Source: Aerococcaceae bacterium zg-1292
Lineage (GTDB): Bacteria; Bacillota; Bacilli; Lactobacillales; Aerococcaceae
Assembly: GCA_016126655.1 (NCBI GenBank)
Contig: CP065955.1
Span: 2,029,001-2,093,000, forward strand
Length of the DNA: 64,000 nucleotides
Reading direction: 5' to 3'
Below, piece after piece: positions 47,539 through 57,320 of the stretch; the stretch's first letter is position 1, and each line of letters starts with the position of its first letter. The translations under genes and the position numbers were made by a program. The notes below the pieces were generated by a model that did not search any database, was not told where the DNA came from, and saw only the letters and a list, made by a program, of their open reading frames with translations.

Positions 47539-49297
47539 TCGCTAATTCCTCCTTCGATAATTGTGAGTAAGCAATCTCTTGATACACTTCATTGGTAGCC
47601 AATAATGCTTTATGCGTCCCTTGACCGACTACTTTTCCCTTATCTAGCACTAAAATTAAATCAGCATCCATAATCGTTGAGATGCGTTGCGCGACAATTA
47701 ATTTGGTCATCGCTTGCGTTTTCTTAGCTAAATCTTGGCGTAATAATTTATCCGTCTTATAGTCGAGCGCAGAAAACGAATCGTCAAAAATCAAGACTTC
47801 CGGCTTACGCGCTAATGCTCGCGCAATAGCTAAACGTTGTTTTTGTCCACCTGAGAAATTGGTTCCATTTTGCGCTACTTCAGCCTGTAAACCATTCTCT
47901 TTACTCGCTATAAAATCACTCGCTTGCGCTAATGCTAATGCCTCATGCATATCCGCTTGACTAAGTGGCGATGCTTGACTGACTCCAAAATCCATATTCG
48001 ACTCAATCGTTCCACTAAACAATACCGCTTTTTGTGGAATATAGCCGACACGATTATTTAACTCATCTTGCGTATACTCACGAATATCTTTCCCATGAAG
48101 GCGAATGCTACCGTTGGTAACATCATAAAAACGCGGTAATAAATTGACCAATGTACTCTTACCACTACCCGTTGAGCCGATAAATGCGACAGTTTCACCT
48201 GCTTTGGCACTAAACGTCACATTTTCAATCACAGGTTCTGCACTATCACTATACGCAAAGCTAACATTATCATATTCAACAACCGTATCACTCGACGTAT
48301 TAATCGCAGCCATCTCCGTTGGATATTGCACATCTGGCGTTGTATCCAGCACTTCATTCACACGATTCGATGAAATAATTGCCCGCGGTAAAATCATAAA
48401 AATCATTGTCATCATCATAAAACCCATCACAACTTGCATCGCATACGACATAAACACCGTCATATCACCAAAAATTGTAATTTTTTCCATTAAATTAGCA
48501 GCATCAATTAAATATGCGCCAATCCAATAGATAACGAGTGATAAGCCATTAGATACCAACATCATTACCGGTTGGAATAGAATAAATAAACGCATGGTAA
48601 ATAAATTCGTATTCGTTAATTCACGGTTGGCAACATCAAACTTATCATTACGATATTTTTCAGCATTATAGGCACGAATAACACGAATACCTGTAATGTT
48701 TTCCCGAGCTAATCCATTCAATTTATCGGTTAAACCTTGAATAATCTTTTGTTTTGGAAATGCAAACATTATTAAAACAGCAATCATCGTCATTAAGATT
48801 AAGACCGCGCCTGCTGTGGCAATCATCCATTGACCACTCTTGTCGGAGATTTTATAAATCGCCCAACCTGCCATAATCGGCCCTTTAATCATGACTTGTA
48901 AGCCTAATGTTATGACCATTTGAATTTGGATAATATCATTCGTAGTACGAGTAATCAAACTTGGTACGGAAAATTGTTGTGCTTCTTTGGCTGAAAAACT
49001 CAACACTTTATTAAATACATCCGCGCGCAATGACCGAGTAAATCCGGCTCCTATACGTGCTGCAAAGAACCCAACAATTAAACTCATCGCAAAACTTGAT
49101 AATGACAACAGCAGCATCATCCCACCTGGTTGATACAAATCCGAGACTTTTGTCCCTTCTGTGACAAGTTTTTGCGTAATTTCTGACATATAATCTGGTA
49201 CTCGTAAATCGAGCCAAACTTGTGCAACAATAAAGCCGAGACTTAACAGTATCATCATGACTTCTTGTTGCTTCAATTTTTTAAATAATCTCAACAT
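47531..49297 (-). CDS. ABC exporter half-transporter, degenerate-site subunit
   Basis: 588 residues, exporter membrane domain plus ATPase: Walker A GSTGSGKST, signature FSGGQKQ, but Walker B reads VLIFDDSFSALD, so the catalytic Glu is Asp. This is the expected degenerate site of heterodimeric ABC exporters, in which only one ATP site hydrolyses. The order MarR, degenerate half, active half is the lmrRCD-like layout. A 620-bp repeat array lies between marR and this gene. SD GAGGAAC. Confidence 0.9.
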   Translation of the reverse strand: MLRLFKKLKQQEVMMILLSLGFIVAQVWLDLRVPDYMSEITQKLVTEGTKVSDLYQPGGMMLLLSLSSFAMSLIVGFFAARIGAGFTRSLRADVFNKVLSFSAKEAQQFSVPSLITRTTNDIIQIQMVITLGLQVMIKGPIMAGWAIYKISDKSGQWMIATAGAVLILMTMIAVLIMFAFPKQKIIQGLTDKLNGLARENITGIRVIRAYNAEKYRNDKFDVANRELTNTNLFTMRLFILFQPVMMLVSNGLSLVIYWIGAYLIDAANLMEKITIFGDMTVFMSYAMQVVMGFMMMTMIFMILPRAIISSNRVNEVLDTTPDVQYPTEMAAINTSSDTVVEYDNVSFAYSDSAEPVIENVTFSAKAGETVAFIGSTGSGKSTLVNLLPRFYDVTNGSIRLHGKDIREYTQDELNNRVGYIPQKAVLFSGTIESNMDFGVSQASPLSQADMHEALALAQASDFIASKENGLQAEVAQNGTNFSGGQKQRLAIARALARKPEVLIFDDSFSALDYKTDKLLRQDLAKKTQAMTKLIVAQRISTIMDADLILVLDKGKVVGQGTHKALLATNEVYQEIAYSQLSKEELANG

Positions 49298-49317
49298 CCA
49301 ATAGTTCCTCTCTCTCT

Positions 49318-49918
49318 ATTCTGGTTCGCTTGGGTTGACTCGGCATCCACTTCGCAAAATTCCTCTGTGCGTTTCTCGCACGTCGATATTTTGCTCCAGT
49401 GGTCCGAGTCAGAGCACCCGCGCTCACACTATGGTTATTCTGGTTCGCTTGGGTTGACTCGGCATCCACTTCGCATGGCATACTTTAGTACACTGCCTCA
49501 AAGACAACATATTTTTAATTCGGCTCGTTCGGACTGCCTTGACGTCCACTTCGCAATAATGCTCACAGTACTGACGTACTCTTGCGCTTTTTGCTCCAGT
49601 GATTCAAGGCAGAACGTCCTCTCTCACACCTTGTTTTCCAGTGGTCCGAGGCTGAACGCCCGCACTCACACTATGGTTATTCTGGTTCACTTGGGCAGCC
49701 TCAGCGCCCACTTCACATGGCATACTTTAGTACACTGCCTCGAAGACGATATATTTTTAATTCGGCTCGTTCGGACTGCCTTGACGTCCACTTCGCAATA
49801 ATGCTCACAGTACTGACGTACTCTTGCGCTTTTGCTCCAGTGATTCAAGGCAGAACGTCCTCTCTCACACCTTGTTTTCCAGTGGTCCGAGGCTAAACGC
49901 CCGCACTCACACTATGGT
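49318..49918 (-). repeat. hairpin repeat array E, five units, two nested
   Basis: Unit E1 (49318-49433) is the best example: GGGT/ACCC, GACTCGG (49337-49343) with CCGAGTC (49404-49410), CCACT/AGTGG, GCAAAAT (49354-49360) with ATTTTGC (49388-49394), and central GTGCG/CGCAC. E2 and E4 are each interrupted by a complete inner unit (E3, E5) whose outer helix is CTGCCTTGA/TCAAGGCAG. E2+E3 and E4+E5 form a 242-bp tandem duplication. It fills the whole gap between marR and the exporter genes, in their sense. Confidence 0.93.
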
Positions 49919-50362
49919 TTATTCTTGATGTTCAATTGAACAGACATTTTCTTTGATTTTTTGTAAGACTTTCTTAAAGAGTGCTAAATCTTGACTGCTA
50001 ATGCCGTCGGTAATCAAATCTTCTGTTGTCGCTAGAAAATCAATAATTGTTTCATATTTTTGCTCTCCTAATTCAGTAATCGCAATTAATTTGTAGCGTT
50101 TATCATTGGGATGCGGTTGAACTGAGATAAAGCCATTTTTTTCCATTCGCTTAATCAAACCACTTGCTGCTGATTTTTGAATCGATAAAAATTGTTCAAT
50201 ATGCTTTTGGACGATTTCGACACCACGGTGTGTATGTAAAAAGAATAATACGGCACCTTGCGGTCCATCCAAATTTTCTGCATCATGTTTAATAGCTAGT
50301 TGCGTTAAATACTTATCGAGCGCTAAACTCACATCTCGTATTTGAAATCCTACATGTAACAT
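49919..50362 (-). CDS. MarR-family regulator of the ABC exporter
   Basis: 147 residues with the winged-helix core (HIEQFLSIQKSAASGLIKRM, NGFISVQPHPNDKRYKLIAI). The wing Asp-Lys-Arg is typical of MarR. First gene of the exporter operon, so it most likely represses its own promoter until a toxic compound binds. A perfect 7+7 inverted repeat overlaps the promoter just upstream. SD AAAGGAG. Confidence 0.85.
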   Translation of the reverse strand: MLHVGFQIRDVSLALDKYLTQLAIKHDAENLDGPQGAVLFFLHTHRGVEIVQKHIEQFLSIQKSAASGLIKRMEKNGFISVQPHPNDKRYKLIAITELGEQKYETIIDFLATTEDLITDGISSQDLALFKKVLQKIKENVCSIEHQE

Positions 50363-50384
50363 AATAACTCCTTTCTTTATCCAG

Positions 50385-50431
50385 ATAGTTCACATGCGAA
50401 CTATTATATTACTTGGTTAGACAACTGTCAA
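50385..50431 (-). promoter_or_regulatory. marR promoter and operator
   Basis: Minus strand TTGACA (50426-50431), 17-base spacer and TATAAT (50403-50408), all consensus. The inverted repeat ATAGTTC-ACATGC-GAACTAT (50385-50404) touches the -10 and transcription start, a fitting MarR site. Confidence 0.8.
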
Positions 50432-50615
50432 CACAAAACATGCCATTCACACTAATTTTTTTACTCTGATATATATTGAATTATTATCAACTAATTGACT
50501 TAACAGTATTCTTTTTGAAAAGAATCTTGACTATACATAAAAAAGCAAGATAATACTACGAATTCGCAAGAAAATGTATTTCTTTTTTTATGCAAATGAA
50601 ATAAAATTTAAATTG

Positions 50616-50629
50616 AGAAAGCGTTATCA
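50616..50629 (+). promoter_or_regulatory. cre site ahead of the sialidase gene
   Basis: AGAAAGCGTTATCA matches the CcpA consensus at every position except the first, 18 bp before the start codon. A TAAAAT -10 lies at 50602-50607, so the site is just downstream of the start of transcription. It predicts glucose repression of the sialidase. Confidence 0.6.
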
Positions 50630-50647
50630 ATTTTTAGGAGGTCTATT

Positions 50648-53600
50648 ATGAGCAAACAGAGTAAACGTTTATTCGAAAAACAACAGCGTTTTTCAATTCG
50701 CAAACTGACAGTGGGTACTTGTTCAATCGTCATTGGTTCACTATTATTCGGCACTAATTTAGCCCATGCTGAAGAAGTCGTACCAACAGAAACCAATCCA
50801 GTAACTGCAATGACACAAAATGAGGATACACAAGATTTAAATTCTCAAAGTGACACCGTACCAGCAGCTGATGCCGACAAAACAGTTGCAACGCAAACAG
50901 ACAACGACAAACAAAACAATAGTGATGTTGCAGCGCCAACAAATGATTCACAACCTACGATGAAAGACAGCGCTGAAGAAAAAACAGATGACAATTCTGC
51001 CAAAATTTCAGAAGAAAATAATACCAATAAGCCATCAACTGATACCGATGCCGGTAAAGATGCTGAAACAAAAACAGATACTGAAATTGGCAAAGAAGCT
51101 GAAACAAAAAATGATACTGAAGTCGACAAAGATACAAAAGCAGAACAAAACGCTGATGCAGATACTCAATCAAGCGACGAAAAATATAAATATATCGACC
51201 TTGAAAAATCAGTTACCGAAAGTAAAGACCCATTTGCTGAAAACAAAGTCATTCATCATGAAAAAATCTCTGTCCCTAAAGGCGGCAAAGTTACGACAAA
51301 TGAAGACTTAGAAAAATATAAAGAATTACAAGATGCAACATTGTACATGGAATTAAAAGCACCCGACAATTTAGACGGCTTACAATCATTGTTTAATGTA
51401 TCCAACTCTAAAGAAAACGCTGAATACTTTACCATGTACAGCTTGAACGGAACCGTTGGCGTTGAAGGACGAGCAGTTGGTACGAACCAATTTTATCAAT
51501 CTTATACCAATGCGCCACTAAAATTAAAAGCAGGCGAACTCAACTCGATTGCCTTTACCGTTGAAGGTGGTGCTGACCCGAAAGTACGTGTGTATGTCAA
51601 TGGCGTCTTATCAAGTACGAAGAGAGGTTCAGCCAAATTTATTAAAGATATGTTATCACCAGATTCTGTACAATTTGGTCTTGTACCACGTAGTAAGAAT
51701 GGAAATGGCTATCCACCACAACCTTTTGAAGTGAAAAATTTTGATGTCTACAACCGTGCCTTATCCCCAGCAGAAATTGCTGAACGTTCAAAATTATATC
51801 AACGTGACGATTTAGACCCACAATACACGAAAGAACACGGCGGGTACTTAAGTTCAAAAACTAATGTCTTTGAAAGCGCCTTTAAAGGTCAGCGTAATAA
51901 AGAGGGGATTATGTCTTACCGTATCCCTGCCCTCTTAGTGACAGATAAAGGAACCATCATTGCCGGTACTGATGAACGTACTGACCACTACAGCGACTGG
52001 GGTAACATTAATATGGTCGTAAAACGTAGTGAAGATAATGGTGAAACATGGAGTTCTACCATCAAAATGACGGACTTGCGGACAAATCCGAATGCAACGG
52101 ACAAAAACAAAGGCAATCCACAGCTCATTGACATGGTTTTAGTCCAAGATAAAAATTCTGAAACTAAACGTATTTTCGCCGTTTATGACATGATTCCAGA
52201 AGGACAAGGTGCCTTTTCATTAAGAGATAATCCTTATGATGCCTACCACCGTGAAGGCGATAAAGCTTACTTGAAATTATTCCACTCAGACGGTCGTGTG
52301 TTTACGTTAAGAGATGGTGTCGTACATGACCCTGACGGTAACCCTACTGACTATCGCGTAGTGACAAAATCAGAACAAGCACCGTATTCAACATTGGGTG
52401 ATGTGTATCAAAACGATAAATTGCTTGGAAACATTTACTTTACAACCAAAAAAACGAGTCCGTTCACCGTATCAAAAAATATGTATTTATGGATGTCATA
52501 TAGTGATGACGACGGAAAAACATGGTCTTCACCACGTGATATAACACCAGAAGTAACCAAAAAAGATTTCTTCTTCCACGGTGTCGGTCCTGGTGCCGGT
52601 TTGGTGTTAGATAATGGTCGTATCGTCATTCCAACCTATTCAACGAATAATAATAACCCGGGTGTCAACCACTTTAGTTCGCAATCATCACGGATTATTT
52701 ACTCTGATGACCATGGTAAAACATGGCACGTGGGTGAGTCAGTTAACGACAACCGTACGGTCAATGGTCGCCAAATTCATTCGTCTACCTTTACAAATGG
52801 CCGTGAAGTCGCAACGGAAGCCTCTGTTGTTCAATTAAACAATAAAGACTTATTGATGTTCAGTCGCGGTGCTCGTGGTAAATTACAAATGTTCCGTAGT
52901 AAAGACCGTGGTAACACTTGGGAAGACGGCGTAACTGTATTCAATGACGTCAATGATTCCAATGTACAATTAGCGGCACTACACACCGTACAAGACGGTA
53001 AAGAATACATCATTTTAACCAATGCCAATGGTAGCGGCCGTAACAATGGTTATGCACGCCTAGCCGAAGTTCAAGCTGATGGTACATTGAAATGGACTGC
53101 CCATAAATTAATCCAACAAGGTAAATATGCGTATAACTCATTACAACAAATTGGTAAAGATGAATTCATGGCGCTGTTTGAACATTCAGACACTGATTAC
53201 TATGACTACACTATCAGTGCCCGTAAATTTAACTTTAATTTATTCAAAGAAAAAATTAAAGGGGTTCAAGATACTGTCATTGAAGAGATTTATCGTGTAT
53301 CACCAGGTCATGTAGCCATCAAATACAGTAACACAGTCATTGCCAGCGAGCATAAGCTACACACAGATAATCAATCAACCCTAACTTTTGTCGCCCAACA
53401 TTCACCAAACACTGTGATTTATAGCGTAGACGAAAAAGCATGGGGTTCACGTATTACAAGCGCTGATGCGGATGGACTTGTCAATGCGTCAGGCTCTAAA
53501 GTTGTCTTAGACAATGAGTTATCAAAACAACCATTTAATGTCCCTGCCTATTTAAAAGCTGTATTAGCCACTCATCAAGTTGAAGATGGTGTTTATACTA

Positions 53601-56600
53601 AAGAATCATTAAATGCTTATAAAGAAGCTGTACGTCAATTACTTGTGGCGTCACCAGAGACATCTTATGAAGACTTAGCACCCCTCGTTAAAAAAGCTAG
53701 TGACGCAAAAGCTGCCTTAGAAAGTCATAAGGAATACACTACTCGTGACGATATTGCTACAACTGAAGGTGATGCACAAGATAATAGCCAAGCGCTCACT
53801 CAAGCATTCGACAAAGATTTAGAAACGATTTGGCATACAAAATGGGATGGTTCCGGATTTGGTAAACCAGCAACATTCACATTGAAAAAACCTGTAACGG
53901 CTGAAGGTATTATCGTAACACCACGCCAAGATAATGCCAACAACGGTCGCTTTAAATCTGGTTCCTTTGTAGTGACGGACACAAGCGGTCAAGAACACAC
54001 ATTTGACTTTAAAGATTGGCCAGATAACACAGAAACACAACGCGTGAAATTTGATAAACCTATCGAAGTTGCTAGCGTGAAAATGAATGTCAGCTCAACA
54101 TATGGTTCAAGCACAGCAAATGAAAACAAATTTGTTTCAGCCGCTGAAATCGCCCTTCAATTACCAGTACCTGAAGCGGAAACAGTCGATACCAATGAAT
54201 ATGATTCATTAGCTAAATCAGGACGTGAAACCTTAGCAAATACTGAACATGCTGACTTATTCGATAAAACAGATGCATTGCTTGCCCGCTACAAGGAACA
54301 TAATGTATTAACCGAAACAGCGTATCAAGAAGTCTTAGACAAAGTAAAAGAAGTGTTGGCATCTATCCCTCAAGTTCCAGACAAAGACGAGGATGCATCA
54401 AAACCAGATGAAGACACAACACCAAATCCAGATGGCGAACAAACACCGAATAAAGATGGCAAAGTTGATTCTGATAACGAACAAAAACCGGATGAAGATG
54501 CGCCAGATAAAGATGAATCTGAAACAGATGAGGAAAATAAACCGGAACAACCTGCACCAGATGAAGACGACGATTCAAAAACAGATGGTGAAAACAAACC
54601 GGATGAAGAAGATACACAAACACCGGACGAAAACACTCCAAATACGAATGGAGAAGTTAAACCGGATGAAGGTACGCCGGATACGGATGACAAGACTGAA
54701 CCCGATGACGATAATAAACCTGAGCAACCAACACCAGGTGAAGATGGAAAAACCGACACTGATGAAGGTACCACTCCTAGTCCAGATGAAGAACATAAAC
54801 CGGATGGAGAACAAAAACCAGATGCTGATGGTGAAGCTAAACCGGATGAAGAGCAGAAACCAGATACTGATGGTGAAGTTAAACCAGATGAGGAACAAAA
54901 ACCAGATACTGACGGGGAAAACAAACCGGATGAAGAGCAGAAACCAGATACTGACGGGGACGTGAAACCGGATGGAGAACAAAAACCAGATGCTGATGGT
55001 GAAGCTAAACCGGATGAAGAGCAGAAACCAGATACTGACGGGGAAAATAAACCGGATGAAGAGCAGAAACCAGATGCTGACGGGGACGTGAAACCGGATG
55101 GAGAACAAAAACCAGATGCTGATGGTGAAGCTAAACCGGATGAAGAGCAGAAACCAGATACTGACGGGGAAAATAAACCGGATGAAGAGCAGAAACCGGA
55201 TGAAGAGCAGAAACCAGATGCTGACGGAGACGTGAAACCAGATGAGGAACAAAAACCAGATACTGATGGTGAAGCTAAACCGGATGAAGAGCAGAAACCA
55301 GATGCTGATGGTGAAGCTAAACCGGATGAGGAACAAAAACCAGATACTGATGGTGAAGCTAAACCGGATGAGGAACAAAAACCAGATACTGATGGTGAAG
55401 CTAAACCGGATGAGGAGCAGAAACCAGATGCTGACGGAGACGTGAAACCGGATGAGGAACAAAAACCAGATACTGATGGTGAAGCTAAACCGGATGAAGA
55501 GCAGAAACCAGATGCTGATGGTGAAGCTAAACCGGATGAGGAACAAAAACCAGATACTGATGGTGAAGCTAAACCGGATGAGGAACAAAAACCAGATACT
55601 GATGGTGAAGCTAAACCGGATGAGGAGCAGAAACCAGATGCTGACGGAGACGTGAAACCGGATGAGGAACAAAAACCAGATGCTGATGGTGAAGCTAAAC
55701 CGGATGAGGAACAAAAACCAGATGCTGATGGTGAAGCTAAACCGGATGAAGAGCAGAAACCAGATGCTGATGGTGAAGCTAAACCGGATGAGGAGCAAAA
55801 ACCGGATACAGATGAGAAAACAACTCCTAAAACATATGTAGACGAAGCCACAAAAGTTTCTGTAACATTATCTGGAAAAGATGCTACGAAGGACCTACAA
55901 TTAAATGTTAAACCAGTAGCCACTTCCATTTTACCTGGAAAACTTGATGAAAAATTAGTTGGTAAAGCAATCAATCTATTTGACATTTACTTTACTAATA
56001 AATCAGGCGAACGTGTACAAATCACAGAACCCGCAATTGTAACTATGCCTCGTGAAACTACTAAAACAGTAACAGGTGTCTACTATGTTGCGACAACAGG
56101 ATTAGCAGAGTCTCTACCATTTAAACAATTGGATGACTCAGTACAATTTACCGCCACTCACTTTAGTTACTATGCATTAGCTTATAAAGCTGAAGAAAAA
56201 GTAACACCATCTGAAAAACCAGGTACGGATACAAAACCTAATACAGAAAAACCAGGTACAGATACGAAACCTAATACAGATAAACCAGGTACGACAGTGC
56301 CGGATAAAGTGACACCTAACGAAACAAAACCTAGTACAAAACCAACGGCACCATCACAAAAAGATGAAAGCACAATGGATACTAATGTTGATGATAAAGA
56401 TATTAAAGAAAACGACACTAAACAATCGGAAACATCAAACAAAGCAGAAGAAGAAAAAACAACTGATAGTACATCCTCACGTACTACTCAAAAACAAGAA
56501 AATTCAATGAGCACTCAGACATTACCTGAAACCGGTGAATATGATGCACATCTAATTTTCGGTACTGCCGCATTGTCCATTTTAATTGGTTTAGGTTTAG

Positions 56601-56632
56601 TCGCAGATGACGGCAAAAAAGTACGAAAATAG
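50648..56632 (+). CDS. nanA: cell-wall-anchored sialidase, 1994 residues
   Basis: Exo-sialidase (GH33) exposed on the wall. In order: a YSIRK-type signal (FSIRKLTVGTCSIVIGSLL); an acidic Thr/Asp linker; a LamG-like lectin domain (about 175-395); the six-bladed catalytic domain (about 400-880) with SYRIPALLV holding the first Arg, four Asp boxes (SEDNGETW, SDDDGKTW, SDDHGKTW, SKDRGNTW), the Glu in ATEASVVQL and Tyr region KYAYNSLQ; an F5/8C-type domain (about 1035-1180); a Lys-Pro-Asp-Glu repeat (about 1385-1722); a small beta domain; a second stalk; and LPETG near 1959 with hydrophobic tail and KKVRK. AGGAGG precedes the ATG. Single-gene unit, probably CcpA-controlled. Confidence 0.95.
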   Translation: MSKQSKRLFEKQQRFSIRKLTVGTCSIVIGSLLFGTNLAHAEEVVPTETNPVTAMTQNEDTQDLNSQSDTVPAADADKTVATQTDNDKQNNSDVAAPTNDSQPTMKDSAEEKTDDNSAKISEENNTNKPSTDTDAGKDAETKTDTEIGKEAETKNDTEVDKDTKAEQNADADTQSSDEKYKYIDLEKSVTESKDPFAENKVIHHEKISVPKGGKVTTNEDLEKYKELQDATLYMELKAPDNLDGLQSLFNVSNSKENAEYFTMYSLNGTVGVEGRAVGTNQFYQSYTNAPLKLKAGELNSIAFTVEGGADPKVRVYVNGVLSSTKRGSAKFIKDMLSPDSVQFGLVPRSKNGNGYPPQPFEVKNFDVYNRALSPAEIAERSKLYQRDDLDPQYTKEHGGYLSSKTNVFESAFKGQRNKEGIMSYRIPALLVTDKGTIIAGTDERTDHYSDWGNINMVVKRSEDNGETWSSTIKMTDLRTNPNATDKNKGNPQLIDMVLVQDKNSETKRIFAVYDMIPEGQGAFSLRDNPYDAYHREGDKAYLKLFHSDGRVFTLRDGVVHDPDGNPTDYRVVTKSEQAPYSTLGDVYQNDKLLGNIYFTTKKTSPFTVSKNMYLWMSYSDDDGKTWSSPRDITPEVTKKDFFFHGVGPGAGLVLDNGRIVIPTYSTNNNNPGVNHFSSQSSRIIYSDDHGKTWHVGESVNDNRTVNGRQIHSSTFTNGREVATEASVVQLNNKDLLMFSRGARGKLQMFRSKDRGNTWEDGVTVFNDVNDSNVQLAALHTVQDGKEYIILTNANGSGRNNGYARLAEVQADGTLKWTAHKLIQQGKYAYNSLQQIGKDEFMALFEHSDTDYYDYTISARKFNFNLFKEKIKGVQDTVIEEIYRVSPGHVAIKYSNTVIASEHKLHTDNQSTLTFVAQHSPNTVIYSVDEKAWGSRITSADADGLVNASGSKVVLDNELSKQPFNVPAYLKAVLATHQVEDGVYTKESLNAYKEAVRQLLVASPETSYEDLAPLVKKASDAKAALESHKEYTTRDDIATTEGDAQDNSQALTQAFDKDLETIWHTKWDGSGFGKPATFTLKKPVTAEGIIVTPRQDNANNGRFKSGSFVVTDTSGQEHTFDFKDWPDNTETQRVKFDKPIEVASVKMNVSSTYGSSTANENKFVSAAEIALQLPVPEAETVDTNEYDSLAKSGRETLANTEHADLFDKTDALLARYKEHNVLTETAYQEVLDKVKEVLASIPQVPDKDEDASKPDEDTTPNPDGEQTPNKDGKVDSDNEQKPDEDAPDKDESETDEENKPEQPAPDEDDDSKTDGENKPDEEDTQTPDENTPNTNGEVKPDEGTPDTDDKTEPDDDNKPEQPTPGEDGKTDTDEGTTPSPDEEHKPDGEQKPDADGEAKPDEEQKPDTDGEVKPDEEQKPDTDGENKPDEEQKPDTDGDVKPDGEQKPDADGEAKPDEEQKPDTDGENKPDEEQKPDADGDVKPDGEQKPDADGEAKPDEEQKPDTDGENKPDEEQKPDEEQKPDADGDVKPDEEQKPDTDGEAKPDEEQKPDADGEAKPDEEQKPDTDGEAKPDEEQKPDTDGEAKPDEEQKPDADGDVKPDEEQKPDTDGEAKPDEEQKPDADGEAKPDEEQKPDTDGEAKPDEEQKPDTDGEAKPDEEQKPDADGDVKPDEEQKPDADGEAKPDEEQKPDADGEAKPDEEQKPDADGEAKPDEEQKPDTDEKTTPKTYVDEATKVSVTLSGKDATKDLQLNVKPVATSILPGKLDEKLVGKAINLFDIYFTNKSGERVQITEPAIVTMPRETTKTVTGVYYVATTGLAESLPFKQLDDSVQFTATHFSYYALAYKAEEKVTPSEKPGTDTKPNTEKPGTDTKPNTDKPGTTVPDKVTPNETKPSTKPTAPSQKDESTMDTNVDDKDIKENDTKQSETSNKAEEEKTTDSTSSRTTQKQENSMSTQTLPETGEYDAHLIFGTAALSILIGLGLVADDGKKVRK
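54799..55812 (+). repeat. sialidase stalk repeat, 42-bp unit with 210-bp higher order
   Basis: About 24 copies of a 42-bp unit coding variants of KPDEEQKPDADGEA. Blocks of five units (210 bp) are themselves duplicated: 55242-55445 and 55452-55655 are almost identical. This means recent expansion. The antisense strand is open throughout only because of composition. Confidence 0.93.
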
Positions 56633-56704
56633 TAGATTACGGCATTAAAGCCCTCTCCTAGTTAATCAAATTTGGATGAGAAATAAACTGTCTTACTATT
56701 ACAT

Positions 56705-56762
56705 ACATAGAAACCGAGTGAGCTAGAATGATATTCATTCAGCCTCACTCGGTTTCTTAACT
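56705..56762. terminator. bidirectional terminator after nanA
   Basis: GAAACCGAGTGAG (56710-56722) pairs perfectly with CTCACTCGGTTTC (56744-56756). It serves nanA and the convergent cyclophilin-like gene. Confidence 0.8.
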
Positions 56763-56806
56763 ATTTTTACAATCAAACGGTAATATCCCGCTCAACAGCC
56801 TGACAC

Positions 56807-57310
56807 CTACTTCAATTGCAAGGTAATCCTCACATCTTTATGATTCAATAGTGCCACAATATCTTTTTCACCCAAGTTTTTTATTTTACCAAGTCTCGTG
56901 TAAGACCACGTATGTTTACCATAAAACAACACAATATGATTGCCAGTGTAGAGCATGATGTCCCCCGCCTCAGTCGTGATACGCTTATCGTTGGTACTAA
57001 AGCGTCTGCCTAATGCTCCGACTTGTTCAACACCACCATATCGCGATGACTCAATTGTCACATCACTGTGCCTTAATGCTTCTTTCAACTCACTAACAGT
57101 CTTATTATCTACCCACTCAACCTCAATCACTTCATCGTTCACTTTTAAAATGATGCGTTTATCCTCTTTTTTGTTTTTCATAATATTCCTTGTATGATTC
57201 ATTTGTTTTTCAGCCGTATTGACACTTGTGGCTGCCACATTCACCGGAAAAAGATTACTCAATATAATTATCATTATCAACACAATACTGATTACAATCG
57301 GCTTCTTCAT
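56807..57310 (-). CDS. secreted cyclophilin-like domain protein
   Basis: 167 residues. An N-terminal signal or anchor helix (VISIVLIMIIILSNLF) is followed by a charged linker and a cyclophilin-like fold: RIILKVNDEVIEVEWVDN, ALGRRFSTNDKRITTEAGDI, LYTGNHIVLFYG and SYTRLGKI are the family marks. These domains resemble cyclophilin in fold but lack proven isomerase activity. It starts 10 bp after the hydrolase gene with a weak SD (AAGTGAAG), so they are co-transcribed. Function unknown. Confidence 0.75.
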   Translation of the reverse strand: MKKPIVISIVLIMIIILSNLFPVNVAATSVNTAEKQMNHTRNIMKNKKEDKRIILKVNDEVIEVEWVDNKTVSELKEALRHSDVTIESSRYGGVEQVGALGRRFSTNDKRITTEAGDIMLYTGNHIVLFYGKHTWSYTRLGKIKNLGEKDIVALLNHKDVRITLQLK

Positions 57311-57320
57311 GGTGCTTCAC

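Noticed and set aside
49318-49918. Tandem repeats as a CRISPR array
   Set aside because: Units are about 120 bp, fold end to end, and differ at paired positions; there are no short identical repeats with unique spacers and no cas genes.
54370-55986. Long antisense open frames across the sialidase stalk (up to 538 codons)
   Set aside because: They mirror the repeat composition (Ser/Cys/Phe runs) and have no start context or protein family.
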